In this document: positions 54,230-62,418 of the stretch, in pieces
Position numbering within the stretch: the stretch's first letter is position 1
Layout of the letters: every line of letters starts with the position of its first letter
DNA from: Micromonospora rhizosphaerae
GTDB lineage: Bacteria; Actinomycetota; Actinomycetes; Mycobacteriales; Micromonosporaceae
Direction: 5' to 3'
Assembly: GCF_900091465.1 (NCBI RefSeq)
Contig: NZ_FMHV01000002.1
Span: 496,001-560,000 of the forward strand
Length of the DNA: 64,000 bases
Translations under genes and position numbers: made by a program
The notes under the pieces: model-generated
What the model saw: only the letters and a program-made list of their open reading frames with translations
What the model was told of the DNA's origin: nothing
Databases searched by the model: none

Positions 54230-54277
54230 CCCCCAAAAAAAGTCAGGCTTGACTGTTTGTTTCGGGGGCGGCAGGCT
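54230..54277 (+). promoter_or_regulatory. Leaderless promoter and candidate TetR operator
   Basis: TTGACT (54249-54254) and CAGGCT (54272-54277) are separated by 17 bases, and the ATG at 54284 follows after six, so the message should be leaderless. Overlapping the -35 is the inverted repeat AGTCA-GGCT-TGACT (54241-54254), flanked by A-runs and C/G runs that continue an imperfect palindrome. The TetR protein may repress itself and perhaps the divergent permease operon here. Confidence 0.55.
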
Positions 54278-54283
54278 GTCCCC

Positions 54284-54916
54284 ATGCCCGTCGCATCGAC
54301 TCGCGTGGCTCGGCAGGAACGCAGCCGCGCCACCCAGGCCCGGCTGCTGGAGGCGACCGTCGAGTGCCTTGTCGAGCACGGTTGGTCCGGCACCACCACG
54401 ACCGTGGTGGCGGCCCGGGCGGGCGTCTCCCGGGGCGCCCAGCTCCACCACTACCCGACCAAGGCCGCCCTGGTCACCGCCGCCGTTGCCCACCTCACCG
54501 AGCGCCGGGCCGTCGAGCTGCGCACCGAGGCCGACGCCCTGCCGGCCGGCCCGCGCCGGCTGGACGGGGTGGTCGACCTCCTCGCCGCCGCGTTCACCGG
54601 GCCGCTCTTCGTCGCCGCCCTGGAGCTGTGGGTGGCCGCCCGCACCGACGCCGAGTTGCGGGCGGCCCTGGTGCCCCTCGAGGCCCGGATGGGCCGGGAG
54701 ATGCACCGGCTGACCCTCGAGCTGCTCGGGGTGGACGAGCGCCAGCCCGGCGTACGGGAGGCGGTGCAGGCAACCCTCGACCTGCTCCGCGGCCTAGGTG
54801 TCGCCAACCTGCTCAGCGACGACTCGGCCCGCCGTACCGCTTTGCTGCACACCTGGAAGCGCCAGCTCGCCGCCCTGCTCGCGCCCGACGAAGGCCCGCC
54901 CGCTAACGCCCGGTAG
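54284..54916 (+). CDS. TetR-family transcriptional regulator
   Basis: A 210-residue repressor. The N-terminal helix-turn-helix is clear: ATQARLLEATVECLVEHGW, then TTTTVVAARAGVSRGAQLHHY with KAALVTAAVAHL. The ligand domain is variable. The ATG at 54284 is preferred over an upstream TTG because a promoter with a six-base spacer ends there. Target genes probably include the acyl-CoA operon starting 45 bases downstream and possibly the divergent permease and amidase genes. Confidence 0.9.
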   Translation: MPVASTRVARQERSRATQARLLEATVECLVEHGWSGTTTTVVAARAGVSRGAQLHHYPTKAALVTAAVAHLTERRAVELRTEADALPAGPRRLDGVVDLLAAAFTGPLFVAALELWVAARTDAELRAALVPLEARMGREMHRLTLELLGVDERQPGVREAVQATLDLLRGLGVANLLSDDSARRTALLHTWKRQLAALLAPDEGPPANAR

Positions 54917-54961
54917 CGAGCGACCCTGACCCCTGACCAGCCCACCCCGCCAGGAGGCACC

Positions 54962-55804
54962 ATGGTCGACCTGACAGCGCTGCTCGCGGATCTGGCCGCC
55001 GAGTCCGAGCAGCTCGACGCCCTCGTCGCCGCACTGCCGGCGGAGGCCTGGGCCCGACCCACGCCGGCTCCCGGATGGACGATCGCCCACCAGATCGCCC
55101 ACCTGGCCTGGACCGACCACGTCGCCCGGCTCGCGGCCACCGACGCCGAGGCGTTCTTCGCGTCGGTCACCTCGGCCCCCGATCCGGCCCGGCTGGTGGA
55201 CGACGGCGCCGAGGCCTTCCTCGCCCCGCCCGCCGAGCTGCTGGCCCGCTGGCGGGACGGGCGGGCGGCGCTCGCGGCGGCCCTCGCCGCCGTGCCACCC
55301 GGCGAGAAGCTGCCCTGGTACGGCACCCGGATGTCTCCCGCCTCGATGGCCACCGCCCGGATCATGGAGACCTGGGCACACGGCGAGGACGTCGCGGACG
55401 CGCTCGGCGTCACCCGCCCGGCGACGGCCCGCCTGCGGCACGTCGCCCACCTCGGCTTCCGTACCCTCGGGCACGGCTTCGCCGCCCACGGCCGCCCGGT
55501 GCCGACGGCCCCGGTCCGGCTCGAGCTGACAGCACCTGCGAGCGCGAGGAGTGAGCTCGCGGGCCCCGCAGTCGCGAGCGAAGATGGCACGGACGGCGAC
55601 ATCTGGGCTTGGGGGCCGGCGGAGGCCGCCGACCGGGTCACCGGGCCGGCGCTCGACTTCTGCCTGCTGGTCACCCAGCGCCGGCACCGCGCCGACCTGG
55701 CCCTGGTCGCCAGCGGCCCGATCGCCGACGAGTGGCTCGACGTGGCCCAGGCCTTCGCCGGGCCACCCGGAGCCGGCCGCCAACCCACCCGGGTGACGAC
55801 ATGA
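54962..55804 (+). CDS. TIGR03084-family DinB-like protein with an in-frame repeat insertion
   Basis: A 280-residue soluble protein of the TIGR03084 family (DinB/mycothiol-dependent maleylpyruvate isomerase-like fold). The conserved part has TPAPGWTIAHQIAHLAWTDH near the N-terminus with a likely metal-binding His and METWAHGEDVADAL with His in the middle, and the C-terminal LLVTQRRHRADLAL. AGGAGG is five bases before the ATG. At about residues 193-208 the protein contains APASARSELAGPAVASEDG, translated from copy 2 of the dispersed repeat. This stretch interrupts what reads as one domain. Function in acyl-CoA catabolism is inferred from position. Confidence 0.85.
   Translation: MVDLTALLADLAAESEQLDALVAALPAEAWARPTPAPGWTIAHQIAHLAWTDHVARLAATDAEAFFASVTSAPDPARLVDDGAEAFLAPPAELLARWRDGRAALAAALAAVPPGEKLPWYGTRMSPASMATARIMETWAHGEDVADALGVTRPATARLRHVAHLGFRTLGHGFAAHGRPVPTAPVRLELTAPASARSELAGPAVASEDGTDGDIWAWGPAEAADRVTGPALDFCLLVTQRRHRADLALVASGPIADEWLDVAQAFAGPPGAGRQPTRVTT
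55540..55586 (+). repeat. Dispersed palindromic repeat, copy 2 (inside a gene)
   Basis: Starts GAGCGCGAGGA and ends CCCCGCAGTCGCGAGCGAAG, like copy 1 and copy 3. It lies within the TIGR03084-family gene and adds about 16 codons without breaking the frame. Confidence 0.8.
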
Positions 55805-57528
55805 GTGCCGTGCTCCGGGTCGGCAACGCCTCCGGCTTCTACGGCGACCGGTTCACCGCCTGGCGGGAGATGCTCGACGGCGGCGAGCTGGACGTGCTGA
55901 CCGGCGACTACCTGGCCGAGCTGACCATGCTGATCCTCGGCCGGGACCGGCTGCGCGACCCGGGTCTCGGCTACGCCAAGACCTTCCTGCGGCAGTTGGA
56001 GGGCTGCCTCGGCACCGCGCTCGACCGCGGCGTACGGATCGTGACCAACGCCGGCGGGCACAACCCGGCCGGCCTGGCCGCCGCCATCGGGTCGCTCGCC
56101 GACCGGCTCGGCCTCACCGCGCGGATCGGGTACGTCGAGGGCGACGCCCTCCAGCGCCCGAACGCGCTCACCGCCAACGCCTACCTCGGCGCGTTCGGCA
56201 TCGCCGCCTGCCTCGACGCCGGGGCGGACGTGGTGGTGACCGGCCGGGTCACCGACGCGTCGCTGGCGGTCGGGCCGGCGATCGCGCGCTTCGGCTGGGG
56301 CCGCGACGACCTGGACGCGCTGGCCGGGGCGACCGTGGCCGGCCACCTGATCGAGTGCGGCGCGCAGGTCACCGGCGGCAACTTCAGCTTCTTCACCGAG
56401 CTGCCCGACGGCGGTCACCGGCCCGGCTTCCCGATCGCCGAGATCCACCCGGACGGCTCCTCGGCGCTCACCAAGCACCTCGGCACCGGGGGCGCGGTCA
56501 CCGTGGAGACGGTCACCGCCCAGCTGCTGTACGAGGTGGACGAGCCGGCGTACCTCGGGCCGGACGTGGTGACCCGGCTGGACACGATCAGCCTGACCGC
56601 CGACGGGCCGGACCGGGTCCGGGTGACCGGCGTCCGGGGCACCCCGCCGCCGGACACCCTCAAGGTGGGCGTCAACAACCTGGGCGGCTACCGCAACTCG
56701 ATGACCTTCGTGCTGTGCGGGCTGGACATCCCGGCCAAGGCGGCGCTGGTCCGGGGGCAGCTCGAGGAGGCGGTCGGCAAGGAGGGGCTGGAGTTCACCC
56801 TGGCCCGCACTGACCACCCGGACAGCAGCGACACCGAGGCGGCGAGCGCCCTGCTGCACGTACATCTGCGAGACGGCGACAAGGTGAGGGCCGGCCGGGC
56901 CTTCTCGGCGGCCGCGGTGGAGCTGGCGCTGGCCTCCTACCCGGGCTGCACGCTGACCACCCCGCCCGGCGATGCCACCCCCTACGGCGTCTTCACGGCG
57001 GAATTCGTGCCGCAGGCGGAGGTCGCGCACGTCGCCGTCCTCCCCAGCGGCGAGCGGGTGTCGATCCCGCCGCCCAGCCGCACGGCCGTCCCCGCGCCTG
57101 CCGCGGGCGCGACCGTCGCCGGCCCGGCCGGCCACTCGGCGAGGCGGACCGGACCGCCCGACGGTGGCGTGGCCGGGGAACCGCGGGGTGAGCGGCGGCG
57201 CGCGCCGCTGGGGGAGCTGGTCGGGGCCCGTTCCGGGGACAAGGGCGGGGACGCCAACCTGGGCGTCTGGGCCCGCACCGAAGCGACGTGGGACTGGCTG
57301 CGCGGCTGGCTGACCGTCGAGCGGCTGGCCGAACTGCTGCCGGAGACCGCCCCGCTGACCGTCCAGCGGTACGAGCTGCCGAACCTGCGGGCAGTCAACT
57401 TCGTGATCCGGGGGCTGCTCGGGCCGGGGGTGGCCGCCTCCACCCGGTTCGACCCGCAGGCCAAGGCGCTCGGCGAGCTGCTCCGCTCCCGCGTGGTCGA
57501 CCTGCCCGCCGGGGAGGTGACCGCGTGA
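55801..57528 (+). CDS. AtuA-like acyclic terpene utilisation family protein
   Basis: A 575-residue protein. The AtuA (DUF1446) part spans about 1-420, with RVGNASGFYGDRFTAWREML at the start, IVTNAGGHNPAGLAAA, DVVVTGRVTDASLAVGPA and VTGGNFSFFTE. After a Pro/Gly/Arg-rich linker (about 425-465) a C-terminal domain begins with GARSGDKGGDANLGVWAR and ends QAKALGELLRSRVVDLP. In Pseudomonas, AtuA belongs to the citronellol/geraniol pathway, but its reaction is unproven. The ATG overlaps the upstream stop, and its stop overlaps the next start. Confidence 0.86.
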   Translation: MSAVLRVGNASGFYGDRFTAWREMLDGGELDVLTGDYLAELTMLILGRDRLRDPGLGYAKTFLRQLEGCLGTALDRGVRIVTNAGGHNPAGLAAAIGSLADRLGLTARIGYVEGDALQRPNALTANAYLGAFGIAACLDAGADVVVTGRVTDASLAVGPAIARFGWGRDDLDALAGATVAGHLIECGAQVTGGNFSFFTELPDGGHRPGFPIAEIHPDGSSALTKHLGTGGAVTVETVTAQLLYEVDEPAYLGPDVVTRLDTISLTADGPDRVRVTGVRGTPPPDTLKVGVNNLGGYRNSMTFVLCGLDIPAKAALVRGQLEEAVGKEGLEFTLARTDHPDSSDTEAASALLHVHLRDGDKVRAGRAFSAAAVELALASYPGCTLTTPPGDATPYGVFTAEFVPQAEVAHVAVLPSGERVSIPPPSRTAVPAPAAGATVAGPAGHSARRTGPPDGGVAGEPRGERRRAPLGELVGARSGDKGGDANLGVWARTEATWDWLRGWLTVERLAELLPETAPLTVQRYELPNLRAVNFVIRGLLGPGVAASTRFDPQAKALGELLRSRVVDLPAGEVTA

Positions 57529-58727
57529 CCATCGTGGACGGTCCCGAACGCCGGCAGCTCCGCGAGCTGACCCGGGCCTTCGTCAGGAGGGAGGTGCTGC
57601 CGCACCTGGACGAGTGGGAGCGGGCCGGCGAGGTCCCCCGGGAACTGCACGCCACCGCCGCGAAGATCGGCCTGCTCGGCATCGGCTTCCCCGAGTCGGT
57701 GGGCGGCAGCGGCGGGGACCTGCTCGACTCGATCATCGTCACCGAGGAGATCATCCGCTCGGGTGGCTCGTCCGGCCTGGTCGCCGCCCTCTTCACGCAC
57801 GGCATCGCGCTGCCGCACATGGTCGCCGCCGCCGGCGGGCGGACCGGCGGCTCCCTCGGCGGCCGGATCGCCGACGCGCTCGGGCGGACGGCCGGCGATC
57901 ACGACCTCATCGACCGGTACGTCCGCCCGACTCTTGCCGGGACGATGATCGGCGCGCTGGCGATCACCGAGCCGGACGGCGGCTCCGACGTCGCCTCGAT
58001 CCGCACCAGCGCCCGCCGGGACGGCGACCACTACGTGGTGAACGGCTCGAAGACCTACATCACCAGCGGGGTCCGCGCCGACTTCGTGACCACCGCCGTG
58101 TGCACCCTTCCCCCCGGCGGCGGCGCGCTCACCCTGCTGGTGATCGACAAGGACACCCCCGGCTTCACCGTCGGCAGGCGGCTGGAGAAGCTCGGCTGGC
58201 ACTGCTCGGACACCGCCGAGCTCTCCTTCGTCGACGTCCGGGTGCCGGTGGCGAACCGGATCGGCGAGGAGAACACGGCCTTCCTGGCGATCATGCAGCA
58301 CTTCGCCACCGAGCGGCTGTCGCTGGCCACGCAGGCGTACGCGACCGCGCAACGCTGTATCGAGCTGGCCGTCACGTGGTGCCGGGACCGCTCCACGTTC
58401 GGCCGTCCGCTGGCCAGTCGGCAGCTCGTCCGGCACCGGCTGGCCGAGATGCACACCCGGGCCGAGGCCGCCCGGGCGTACGTGCACCAGGTGGCGGCGC
58501 GGGTGGCGGCCGGCGAGCCGGTGGTGACCGAGGTGGCGATGGCCAAGAACGTCGCGGTGGCCGCCTGCGGCTACGTGGTGGACCAGGCGCTGCAACTGCA
58601 CGGCGGCTTCGGCTACCTGCGCGACGCCGAGGTGGAGCGGCACTATCGGGACGCCCGGATCCTCGGCATCGGCGGCGGCACCACCGAGATCATGAACGAG
58701 ATCATCGCGAAGGGCATCGGCCTGTGA
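57525..58727 (+). CDS. Acyl-CoA dehydrogenase (isovaleryl/citronellyl-CoA-like)
   Basis: A 400-residue FAD enzyme that introduces a double bond into an acyl-CoA. The N-terminal helices, ALAITEPDGGSDVASIRTSA and GSKTYITSG fit. The usual C-terminal Glu of medium-chain enzymes is missing (GIGGGTTEIMNE), and Glu263 in FATERLSLATQAY occupies the G-helix position used by isovaleryl-CoA-type enzymes. GTG start overlaps AtuA stop. A branched or isoprenoid acyl-CoA substrate is likely from the operon. Confidence 0.88.
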   Translation: MTIVDGPERRQLRELTRAFVRREVLPHLDEWERAGEVPRELHATAAKIGLLGIGFPESVGGSGGDLLDSIIVTEEIIRSGGSSGLVAALFTHGIALPHMVAAAGGRTGGSLGGRIADALGRTAGDHDLIDRYVRPTLAGTMIGALAITEPDGGSDVASIRTSARRDGDHYVVNGSKTYITSGVRADFVTTAVCTLPPGGGALTLLVIDKDTPGFTVGRRLEKLGWHCSDTAELSFVDVRVPVANRIGEENTAFLAIMQHFATERLSLATQAYATAQRCIELAVTWCRDRSTFGRPLASRQLVRHRLAEMHTRAEAARAYVHQVAARVAAGEPVVTEVAMAKNVAVAACGYVVDQALQLHGGFGYLRDAEVERHYRDARILGIGGGTTEIMNEIIAKGIGL

Positions 58728-60325
58728 CCACGGTGGACAGCGCGATCGACCCGTCCTCGGCGGCCTACCGGGCCAACCGGGATGCCCTGCTGGAACGCCT
58801 CGCCGAGCTGGACGCCGCGCTGGACCAGGCCCGGGCCGGCGGCGGCGAGAAGTACGTGAGCCGGCACCACAAGCGCGGCAAGCTGCTCCCCCGGGAGCGG
58901 ATCGAGCTGCTGCTCGACCCGGACAGCCCGTTCCTGGAGCTCTCCCCGGTGGCCGCGTACGGCACCGACTTCCCGGTCGGGGCCAGCGTGGTGACCGGCA
59001 TCGGGGTGGTCGAGGGCGTGGAGTGCCTGGTCGTCGCCAACGACCCGACGGTACGCGGCGGCGCGGTCAACCCCTGGTCGCTGGCGAAGACCCGACGGGC
59101 CGGCGAGATCGCCTTGGCGAACCGGCTGCCGATGATCAACCTGGTCGAGTCGGCCGGGGCGGACCTGCCCACCCAGGCGGAGATCTTCATCCCGGGCGGC
59201 CGGGTGTTCCGCGACCTGACCCGGCTCTCCGCGGCGAAGATCCCCACGGTCAGCGTGGTCTTCGGCAACGCCACCGCGGGCGGCGCGTACGTGCCGGGGA
59301 TGTCCGACTTCACCATCATGGTCCGGGACCGGTCCCAGGTCTACCTGGCCGGGCCGCCGCTGGTGAAGATGGCCACCGGCGAGGTCACCGACGACGAGTC
59401 GCTGGGCGGGGCGGCCATGCACGCCACGAAGTCCGGGCTCGCGGACTTCCTCGCCGAGGACGAGCGGGACGGCATCCGGCTGGCCCGTCAGTGCGTACGC
59501 CGGCTCAACTGGCGCAAGCAGGGCCCCGCCCCGCGCAACCCCTTCCCCCAGCCCCCCAGGTACGACCCGGAGGAGCTGCTCGGCATCGCCAGCGCCGACC
59601 TCAGGGTGCCGTTCGACCCGCGCGAGGTGCTGGCCCGGGTGCTGGACGGCAGCGAGTTCGACGAGTTCAAGCCCAATTACGGCAGTGCCCTGGTCACCGG
59701 CTGGGGCGAGCTGCACGGGTACCCGGTCGGCGTGCTGGCCAACGCCCGGGGCGTGCTGTTCAGTGAGGAGGCGCAGAAGGCGGCGCAGTTCATCCAGCTC
59801 GCCAACGCCGCCGACACCCCGCTGGTCTTCCTCCAGAACACCACCGGCTACATGGTCGGCACCGAGTACGAGCAGCGCGGCATCATCAAGCACGGTGCCC
59901 TGATGATCAACGCGGTGTCGAACTCGACCGTGCCGCACCTGACGGTCAACCTGGGCGCCTCGTACGGCGCGGGCAACTACGGCATGTGCGGCCGGGCGTA
60001 CGAGCCCCGCTTCCTGTTCACCTGGCCGAACGCCAAGTCGGCGGTGATGGGCCCGGCCCAGCTGGCCGGGGTGCTGTCGATCGTCGCCCGGCAGGCCGCC
60101 GCGGCCCGGGGCCGCGACTACGACGAGGAATCCGACGCCGCGATGCGGGCGATGGTCGAGCAGCAGATCGAGTCCCAGTCCGGCGCGCTCTTCCTCTCCG
60201 GCCGGCTCTACGACGACGGGGTGATCGACCCCCGGGACACCCGTACCGTCCTCGGGCTCTGCCTCTCGGCAATCCACAACGGACCGGTGAAGGGCGCCGA
60301 CGGCTTCGGCGTCTTCCGAATGTGA
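58724..60325 (+). CDS. Biotin-dependent acyl-CoA carboxylase, carboxyltransferase subunit
   Basis: A 533-residue carboxyltransferase of the methylcrotonyl-/geranyl-CoA type. It has EKYVSRHHKRGKLLPRERIE, the acyl-CoA-binding GNATAGGAYVPGMSDF, and in the second half FLQNTTGYMVGTEYEQRGII and NLGASYGAGNYGMCGRAYEP. It should accept CO2 from the biotinyl protein encoded downstream and add it to an unsaturated acyl-CoA. GTG start overlaps the upstream stop. Followed by a dispersed repeat. Confidence 0.92.
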   Translation: MTTVDSAIDPSSAAYRANRDALLERLAELDAALDQARAGGGEKYVSRHHKRGKLLPRERIELLLDPDSPFLELSPVAAYGTDFPVGASVVTGIGVVEGVECLVVANDPTVRGGAVNPWSLAKTRRAGEIALANRLPMINLVESAGADLPTQAEIFIPGGRVFRDLTRLSAAKIPTVSVVFGNATAGGAYVPGMSDFTIMVRDRSQVYLAGPPLVKMATGEVTDDESLGGAAMHATKSGLADFLAEDERDGIRLARQCVRRLNWRKQGPAPRNPFPQPPRYDPEELLGIASADLRVPFDPREVLARVLDGSEFDEFKPNYGSALVTGWGELHGYPVGVLANARGVLFSEEAQKAAQFIQLANAADTPLVFLQNTTGYMVGTEYEQRGIIKHGALMINAVSNSTVPHLTVNLGASYGAGNYGMCGRAYEPRFLFTWPNAKSAVMGPAQLAGVLSIVARQAAAARGRDYDEESDAAMRAMVEQQIESQSGALFLSGRLYDDGVIDPRDTRTVLGLCLSAIHNGPVKGADGFGVFRM

Positions 60326-60333
60326 GGCCCGGT

Positions 60334-60382
60334 GAGCGCGAGGAACGCAGCGAAGCGGAGTCCCGCAGTCGCGAACGAAAGG
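60334..60382 (+). repeat. Dispersed palindromic repeat, copy 3
   Basis: Starts GAGCGCGAGGAACGC and ends CCCGCAGTCGCGAACGAAAGG. It lies in the 71-base spacer between the carboxyltransferase and biotin carboxylase genes, the only non-coupled junction in this part of the operon. It also supplies the AAAGG that precedes the next gene. Confidence 0.8.
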
Positions 60383-60396
60383 CAGGCTCAGCGCAG

Positions 60397-62418
60397 ATGA
60401 TTCGGAAGTTGTTGGTCGCCAACCGGGGCGAGATCGCCCGCCGGGTCTTCGCCACCTGCCGGGCGCTCGGCATCGAGACGGTCGCCGCGCACTCCGACGC
60501 CGACGCCGACGCGCCGTTCGTCGCCGAGGCCGACCAGGCCGTAGGCCTGCCGGGGAACACGCCGGCCGAGACGTACCTCCGCATCGACCTGATCCTGGAC
60601 GCGGCCCGCCGGACCGGCGCGGACGCCATCCACCCGGGCTACGGCTTCCTCGCGGAGAACGCCGAGTTCGCCGCGGCGGTGACCGACGCCGGGCTGACCT
60701 GGATCGGCCCGCCGGCCAAGGTAATCGCCGCGATGGGCGACAAGATGGCGGCGAAGGCGCTGCTCGCCGAGGCGGGCGTGCCGATGCTGCCGACCTGGAC
60801 CGAGGCCGACGAGATCAGCGACTTCCCGGTGCTGGTCAAGGCGTCCGCGGGCGGCGGCGGGCGCGGCATGCGCATCGTCCGCGATCCGGCTGGCCTCGCC
60901 GAGGCCGTCGCCTCCGCCCGCCGCGAGGCGGCCGGCGCGTTCGGCGACGGCAGCGTCTTCGTCGAGCGGTACGTCGAGCGCGGCCGCCACGTCGAGGTGC
61001 AGATCTTCGGCGACACCCGGGGCACGGTGGCCGCCCTCGGCGTGCGCGAGTGCTCGATCCAGCGCCGGCACCAGAAGATCATCGAGGAGGCCCCCGGGGT
61101 CATCCCGGTTGAGCTGCGCGAGCGGCTGCACGAGGCGGCGGTGGCGGCCGGCCGGGCGGTGGAGTACGTCGGCGCCGGCACCGTCGAGTTCCTGCTCGCC
61201 CCGAACGGCGAGTTCTTCTTCCTGGAGATGAACACCCGGCTCCAGGTGGAGCACCCGGTCACCGAGGCGGTCACCGGGCTGGACCTGGTCCGGCTGCAAC
61301 TGCTGGTCGCCGAGGGCGAGCCGCTGCCGCTGGCGGCGGCCCCGCCGAGCGACGGCCACGCGATCGAGGTACGCCTCTGCGCCGAGGACCCGGGCCAGGG
61401 CTGGCGGCCGGCCACCGGCACCCTGCACCGGTTCGCCGTGCCCGGGGTGGCCGGCTCGTTCACCCCGACGCGGGGCCTTCGCCTCGACTCCGGGATGGTG
61501 GACGGCTCGGTGGTGAGCGTGCACTACGACTCGATGCTGGCCAAGCTGATCGCCTGGGCGCCCACCCGCGCCGAGGCGGCCCGGGCGCTGGCCGGCGCGC
61601 TGGCCCGCGCCGAGTTCCACGGCGTACCCAGCAACCGGGACCTGCTGGTCCGGGTGCTGCGCAGCGCGGAGTTCGGCGCGGTCGACATCGACACCGGCTT
61701 CCTGGACCGGCACGAGGAGGTCTTCGCGCCACTCCTGCCGGCCGACCAGCTCCCGCTCGCGGCGCTGGCCGCCGCGCTCGCCTCGGCAGCGGCGCGACGG
61801 GCGAGCGCGACGGTGCCGGCCGGGCTGCCGTCCGGCTGGCGGAACGTGCCGGCGTTCCCGCAGGTCACCCGCTACACGGGGCCGGACGGCGAGATCGAGG
61901 TCCGCTACCGGCTGGACCGCAGGGGCGGCCTCGCCGAATGGTCCACCGATCCGTCGACCGAGTACGTTGTGACCCTGGTCCAGGCCGCCCCGGACCGGGT
62001 CGTGCTCGACGTCGACGGCGTGCGGCGGGCGTTCCGCGTACGCCGGGTGGGGTCGGAGGTCTTCGTGGACGGCCCGGACGGGGCGGCGAGCCTGGCCGAG
62101 CTGCCACGGTTCCCGCCCCCCACCGCGGAGCTGGCGGCCGGGTCGCTGGTGGCGCCGCTGCCCGGCGCGGTGACCCGGGTGCACGTCGAGGTCGGTCAGC
62201 GGGTGGCCGCCGGTGACCTGCTACTGACCCTGGAAGCGATGAAGCTCGAACACCCCGTGCTCGCCCCGACCGATGGCGTGGTCGCCGAGCTGCCGGTGCC
62301 TTCCGGCGGCCAGGTCGACACCGGCGCCGTGCTGGCCGTTGTCGACAACTCCAGCTCGGCGCGTCTTGCGCCGCGCGGCGACCTGGAGCCGTCGAACCCC
62401 GAGGAGGACTCGCGATGA
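60397..62418 (+). CDS. Biotin carboxylase/biotin carboxyl carrier fusion subunit
   Basis: A 673-residue alpha subunit. The N-terminal biotin carboxylase (MIRKLLVANRGEIARRVF) has the ATP-grasp KASAGGGGRGMRI and EMNTRLQVEHPVTEAVTG. The C-terminal carrier domain has the biotinylation site EAMKLEH (Lys616) in a typical sandwich. The region between is the variable part that joins the two. Follows the carboxyltransferase, and together they form one carboxylase. The C-terminus ends SNPEEDSR, overlapping the next start as ATGA. Confidence 0.93.
   Translation: MIRKLLVANRGEIARRVFATCRALGIETVAAHSDADADAPFVAEADQAVGLPGNTPAETYLRIDLILDAARRTGADAIHPGYGFLAENAEFAAAVTDAGLTWIGPPAKVIAAMGDKMAAKALLAEAGVPMLPTWTEADEISDFPVLVKASAGGGGRGMRIVRDPAGLAEAVASARREAAGAFGDGSVFVERYVERGRHVEVQIFGDTRGTVAALGVRECSIQRRHQKIIEEAPGVIPVELRERLHEAAVAAGRAVEYVGAGTVEFLLAPNGEFFFLEMNTRLQVEHPVTEAVTGLDLVRLQLLVAEGEPLPLAAAPPSDGHAIEVRLCAEDPGQGWRPATGTLHRFAVPGVAGSFTPTRGLRLDSGMVDGSVVSVHYDSMLAKLIAWAPTRAEAARALAGALARAEFHGVPSNRDLLVRVLRSAEFGAVDIDTGFLDRHEEVFAPLLPADQLPLAALAAALASAAARRASATVPAGLPSGWRNVPAFPQVTRYTGPDGEIEVRYRLDRRGGLAEWSTDPSTEYVVTLVQAAPDRVVLDVDGVRRAFRVRRVGSEVFVDGPDGAASLAELPRFPPPTAELAAGSLVAPLPGAVTRVHVEVGQRVAAGDLLLTLEAMKLEHPVLAPTDGVVAELPVPSGGQVDTGAVLAVVDNSSSARLAPRGDLEPSNPEEDSR

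Noticed and set aside
55540-55586. Sequencing error or frameshift in the TIGR03084-family gene
   Set aside because: The inserted segment matches two other copies at both ends and keeps the frame, so it is a repeat insertion rather than an error.
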